Shown: in pieces, positions 60,885 through 64,000 of the stretch
Layout: each line of letters starts with the position of its first letter
Position numbering within the stretch: position 1 is the first letter of the stretch
NCBI RefSeq assembly: GCF_025780055.1
Contig: NZ_JAOXHJ010000001.1
Location: 124,001 to 188,000 of the forward strand
Reading direction: 5' to 3'
From: Ureaplasma zalophigenitalium
Lineage (GTDB): Bacteria; Bacillota_I; Bacilli_A; Mycoplasmatales; Mycoplasmoidaceae
Length of the DNA: 64,000 nt
Made by a program: the position numbers and the translations under genes
Notes under the pieces: model-generated
Told to the model about the DNA's origin: nothing
What the model saw: only the letters and a program-made list of their open reading frames with translations
Databases searched by the model: none

Positions 60885-62243
60885 ATGAAATATGATGTTT
60901 TAATTATTGGCGCTGGACCTGGAGGGATTTATTCAGCATATGAATTAATGAAATTAAGACCTGATTTGAAAGTTGGCATTTTTGAAAAAGGCCCTGATCT
61001 AGAAAAACGGATTAATGGAAATTATTCCATTATGAATGGTTTTGGTGGCGCTGGAGCTTTTAGTGATGGTAAATTTAATATAACAAACGAATTTGGTGGC
61101 ACACTATATGAACACATTGGTAAAGATAAAGCGATTGAATTAATGGAATACGTTGATCAAATCAATTGTGAAAATGGTGGTGAGAATGCTAAAATGTTCT
61201 CTAATATTGATAGTCACTTAAAGACTATTTGCTTAAAAAACGACCTTTATTTACTCAGTGCCAAAGTGCGTCATTTAGGGACTGATATTAACCAAATAGT
61301 GTTAAAGAACCTTTATGCATTTTTACAACATAAAGTTGACTTTTATTTTGAAAAAGCTATTGTTGATGTAGAATACAAAAAAGATGGCAGCTTTAATTTA
61401 ATTAACGAGGATGATGAAGTCTTTAGTGGATTAAAATGTATTATTAGTACAGGTCGAAGCGGATCAAAATGAATGGAGGAAATTTCCAAGAAATTAGCTA
61501 TTCAAACAAAAAGTAATCGGGTTGATATTGGGGTGCGTGTAGAATTGCCTTACGAAATTTTCAAGCATTTAACAGATATTTTATACGAATCTAAATTAGT
61601 TCATCAAACAAAGACATATAATGATTGAGTTCGGACTTTTTGTATGAATCCGCGTGGTTTCGTGGTTCAAGAAGATACTAATGGATTACTAACAGCAAAT
61701 GGGCACAGTTATGAGGGTGAAGACATGTTGTCAAATAACACTAACTTCGCTTTATTAGTATCACAAGAATTTACTGAACCTTTCAAGAATAGTAATGAAT
61801 ATGGTGAAAGCATCGCGCGTTTAGGGAATATGTTAGGTGGGGGAGTAATTGTACAACGTTTTGGAGATTTAATCAACGGTCGTCGTTCAACACAATCACG
61901 AATTGATAAGAGTTTTTTAACACCAACACTAAAAGCAACGGCAGGAGATTTATCGTTGGTGTTGCCAAAACGTTTATTAGACGACATTGTAGATATGATT
62001 TTTGCTTTAGACAAAATTGCACCAGGAACTGCAAATGACGATACTTTATTATATGGTGTTGAAGTTAAGTTCTATAACATGGAAGTGGATGTTAATAATC
62101 ATTTAGAAACATCCTTACCAGGTTTATTTAGTATTGGTGATGCTTCAGGAGTGACACACTCTTTAAGTCACGCTTCAGCCTCTGGGGTATATGTTGCTCG
62201 ACATTTAGCTGATCAATTACCGCTAAGAAAAAAAATAATCTAA
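60885..62243 (+). CDS. FAD-dependent oxidoreductase (COG2509-like)
   Basis: The 452-residue product has the N-terminal dinucleotide-binding GAGPGGIYSAYEL, FEKGPDLEKR, GFGGAGAFSDGKFN and the C-terminal FAD-binding SIGDASGVTHSLSHASASG. It belongs to the uncharacterized flavoprotein dehydrogenases of the COG2509 kind; substrate unknown. Two UGA Trp codons (61470, 61626). Preceded by a ribosome-binding site AGAGGA. Confidence 0.88.
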
Positions 62244-62263
62244 CAATTTTTGTACTTTGTTCA

Positions 62264-62269
62264 TATAAT
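62264..62269 (+). promoter_or_regulatory. -10 box of xpt-guaA
   Basis: TATAAT, 34 bases before the xpt start. The leader is too short to hold a purine riboswitch. Confidence 0.55.
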
Positions 62270-62303
62270 AAAAAGATATGTTTGAGAAATAAGGGATAAA
62301 AAT

Positions 62304-62885
62304 ATGAAACTATTAGAACAACGAATTAAAAAAGATGGTGTTATTTTAAGCTCCAGTATTTTAAAAGTGGATACATTTATTAATCATGCCGTTGATCCTA
62401 TTTTAATGGATCAATTAGCTGAAGCTTTTTATCAACGTTTTAAAGATCGGAATATTACCAAAGTAGTAACTATTGAATCTTCAGGTATTGCGATTGCTGT
62501 ATTAGTGGCTTTAAAACTACATTTACCACTAATTATTATAAAAAAAACGGTCAGTGTTACAACGGATGAAAACGTTTATAGTGCTAATGTCTATTCATTT
62601 ACAAAACGTATTGAATACAAAGTAACAATCGCTAAAAAACTTTTAAGCCCGAATGATAATTGCTTGTTTATTGACGATTTTTTAGCAAATGGACAAGCTT
62701 GTTTGGGTGCTGTGGAATTAGTTGAACAAGCACAAGCTAAAATGGAAAATTTTGGTATTTTAATTGAAAAAACATTCCAATCAGGGCGTCAGTTATTGGA
62801 TGAACAAAATTACCATATTTACTCATTAGCCCGTATTACTTCATTAGATCCACAAGCTGGAGTGCAATTTATTGAGGAGGAATAA
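62304..62885 (+). CDS. xpt: Xanthine phosphoribosyltransferase
   Basis: The 193-residue product starts MKLLEQRIKKDGVILSSSIL and has the PRPP-binding motif LFIDDFLANGQACLG, as in Xpt of Firmicutes, and VVTIESSGIAIAVLVAL. It makes XMP from xanthine and PRPP for purine salvage. It is the first gene of an operon with guaA, which would turn XMP into GMP; they are separated by one base. Confidence 0.94.
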   Translation: MKLLEQRIKKDGVILSSSILKVDTFINHAVDPILMDQLAEAFYQRFKDRNITKVVTIESSGIAIAVLVALKLHLPLIIIKKTVSVTTDENVYSANVYSFTKRIEYKVTIAKKLLSPNDNCLFIDDFLANGQACLGAVELVEQAQAKMENFGILIEKTFQSGRQLLDEQNYHIYSLARITSLDPQAGVQFIEEE

Positions 62886-62886
62886 T

Positions 62887-64000
62887 ATGCATAAAATATT
62901 AGTTATTGATTTTGGTAGTCAATACAATCAATTATTAGTTCGCCGTATTCGAGAGCTCGGAGTTTATAGTGAATTAATTGATCGCGATGATGTGCAAAAA
63001 TATTTTCATGACAAAAATGTCCTGGGCTTCATTTTATCTGGTGGTCCACACTCGGTGTATGAAAAAGATGCAATGACCATTGACCCTGAAATATTTAAAT
63101 TAAAAAAACCAGTTTTAGGTGTTTGTTATGGGATGCAACTAATGATGCATTTATTAGGTGGGCAGGTTGCTCAGGCTGAATGCGCTGAATACGGCCACAC
63201 TGAAATCAGTGTAAAAGAATCATCACACATTGCAGGTAATTTAGAAAAAACCCAAAAAGTCTGAATGTCCCATGCGGACCGGGTAATCTCGTTGGCGCCT
63301 AATTTTCAAACCTATGCTACATCATTGGATTGCCCTCACGTAATTGTAGAAAATCAGCAGGCTCACTTATACGGGATTCAGTACCACTGTGAAGTCAACA
63401 ACACACCAAATGGACATGATATGCTAGCTAACTTTGTTTATAATATTTGTCAAGCAAAAAAAGAGTGAACAATGAATGATTTTATAGACCAACAAATTAC
63501 AGCTATTAAGGAAGAGGTCCAAGATAATCAAGTTATTTGTGCCTTAAGTGGTGGGGTTGATTCAATGGTTACAGCTTCTTTAATTAAGCAAGCTGTTGGT
63601 GATCAATTAACTTGTGTGTTTGTAGATCATGGTTTATTAAGAAAAAACGAAAAAGAAAACGTTTTAGAAATTTTCTCTAAACAATTCGGTAAAGGTCTTG
63701 TTTATGTGGATGCGAGTAAGGATTTTTTAGAGGCACTAAAAGGTGTTAGTGAACCAGAACAAAAACGTAAAATCATTGGCGCCATGTTTATTGAAATCTT
63801 TAAACGTGAAGCTCAAAAAATTAAGAATGTCAAGTTTCTTGCGCAAGGCACTTTATATACAGATATTATTGAATCAGGTACGAAAAACGCTGTAACAATT
63901 AAATCACACCACAACGTCGGTGGGTTACCTAAAGATTTAGGTTTCTCTTTAATTGAACCATTAAAAACCCTGTTCAAAGATGAAGTACGAGTATTAGGAA
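62887..64000 (+). CDS. guaA: GMP synthase (glutamine-hydrolysing), 3' end cut off
   Basis: Turns XMP into GMP with glutamine and ATP. The glutaminase part has [20 protein letters not shown], the catalytic Cys in GVCYGMQLM and QYHCEV, where the usual Pro of HPE is Cys. UGA at 63265 and 63466 (Trp) joins it to the ATP pyrophosphatase part with the P-loop [11 protein letters not shown] and [14 protein letters not shown]. The reading frame leaves the window at base 64000. ATG 62887 has GAGGAGGA upstream. In contrast to PyrG, this glutaminase half keeps its Cys and His. Confidence 0.95.

Noticed and set aside
62244-62303. Purine riboswitch before xpt-guaA
   Set aside because: The leader is only about 30 bases after the -10 box, too short for the aptamer.

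Overview
This window comes from the chromosome of a wall-less bacterium of the class Mollicutes (mycoplasma/ureaplasma type). The strongest evidence is the genetic code. Most protein genes run in frame through one or more UGA codons at positions where the protein family has Trp (SecY, RpoA, EF-Ts, PcrA, Rel, AspS, S11, L17 and others), and a tRNA-Trp with anticodon UCA lies at 21452-21527. AT-rich DNA, short intergenic gaps, lipoproteins with a Cys lipobox, and no sign of peptidoglycan genes agree with this. I do not name a species. The lcnDR3-like C39 exporter with a small partner and a nearby leucyl aminopeptidase recalls the M. pneumoniae/Ureaplasma branch, from memory only.

Layout. 1-6593: end of the S10/spc/alpha ribosomal operon (rplR end, rpsE, rplO, secY, adk, map, infA, rpmJ, rpsM, rpsK, rpoA, rplQ), with no rpmD. 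6697-9102: two convergent lipoprotein genes, one a DUF31-type serine protease, meeting at a perfect 26-bp inverted repeat. 9299-9937: six-tRNA operon. 10235-13593: tsf-pyrH-frr-cdsA. 13585-15874 (minus): C39-peptidase ABC exporter and a small membrane partner. 15963-19948: an RNase J-like protein that has lost its metal motif, then an FtsK/SpoIIIE-like protein with altered Walker motifs. 20040-21398: leucyl aminopeptidase. 21452-24159 (minus): two unknown proteins, acpP and tRNA-Trp. 24434-28585: two Arg tRNAs, RDD membrane protein, PcrA/UvrD helicase, YmdB-type phosphodiesterase. 28707-29557: nine tRNAs. 29683-37222: rel, pyrG (glutaminase half lacks catalytic residues), hisS, aspS and an unknown protein, converging on recU. 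37855-40775: rpsP-trmD-rplS, then a YitT-type membrane protein. 40824-46352: tRNA-Gly, a frameshifted leucine-rich-repeat lipoprotein, a polytopic membrane protein, plsY and a large lipoprotein. 46471-51697 (minus): cdd-pgm, dnaJ-grpE behind a CIRCE-like operator, udk-unknown-nfu. 51848-57342: rpmF, a small membrane protein, two large unknown proteins with a FolD-like enzyme, and a small sigma-factor-like protein. 57426-57903: five tRNAs. 57972-64000: trmN6-like methyltransferase, L21-leader with rplU-prp-rpmA, HAD phosphatase, FAD oxidoreductase, xpt and guaA (runs off the end).

Most of the window is translation and nucleotide housekeeping. The unusual parts are a set of enzyme homologues whose catalytic residues are missing (RNase J-like, FtsK-like, PyrG glutaminase half), a possible phase-variable lipoprotein, an orphan peptide exporter, a candidate alternative sigma factor, and several genes whose stop codon lies inside the transcription terminator hairpin. 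I saw no CRISPR array, insertion sequence, prophage or rRNA gene. GC content and database identity could not be computed here; all family names come from reading motifs.
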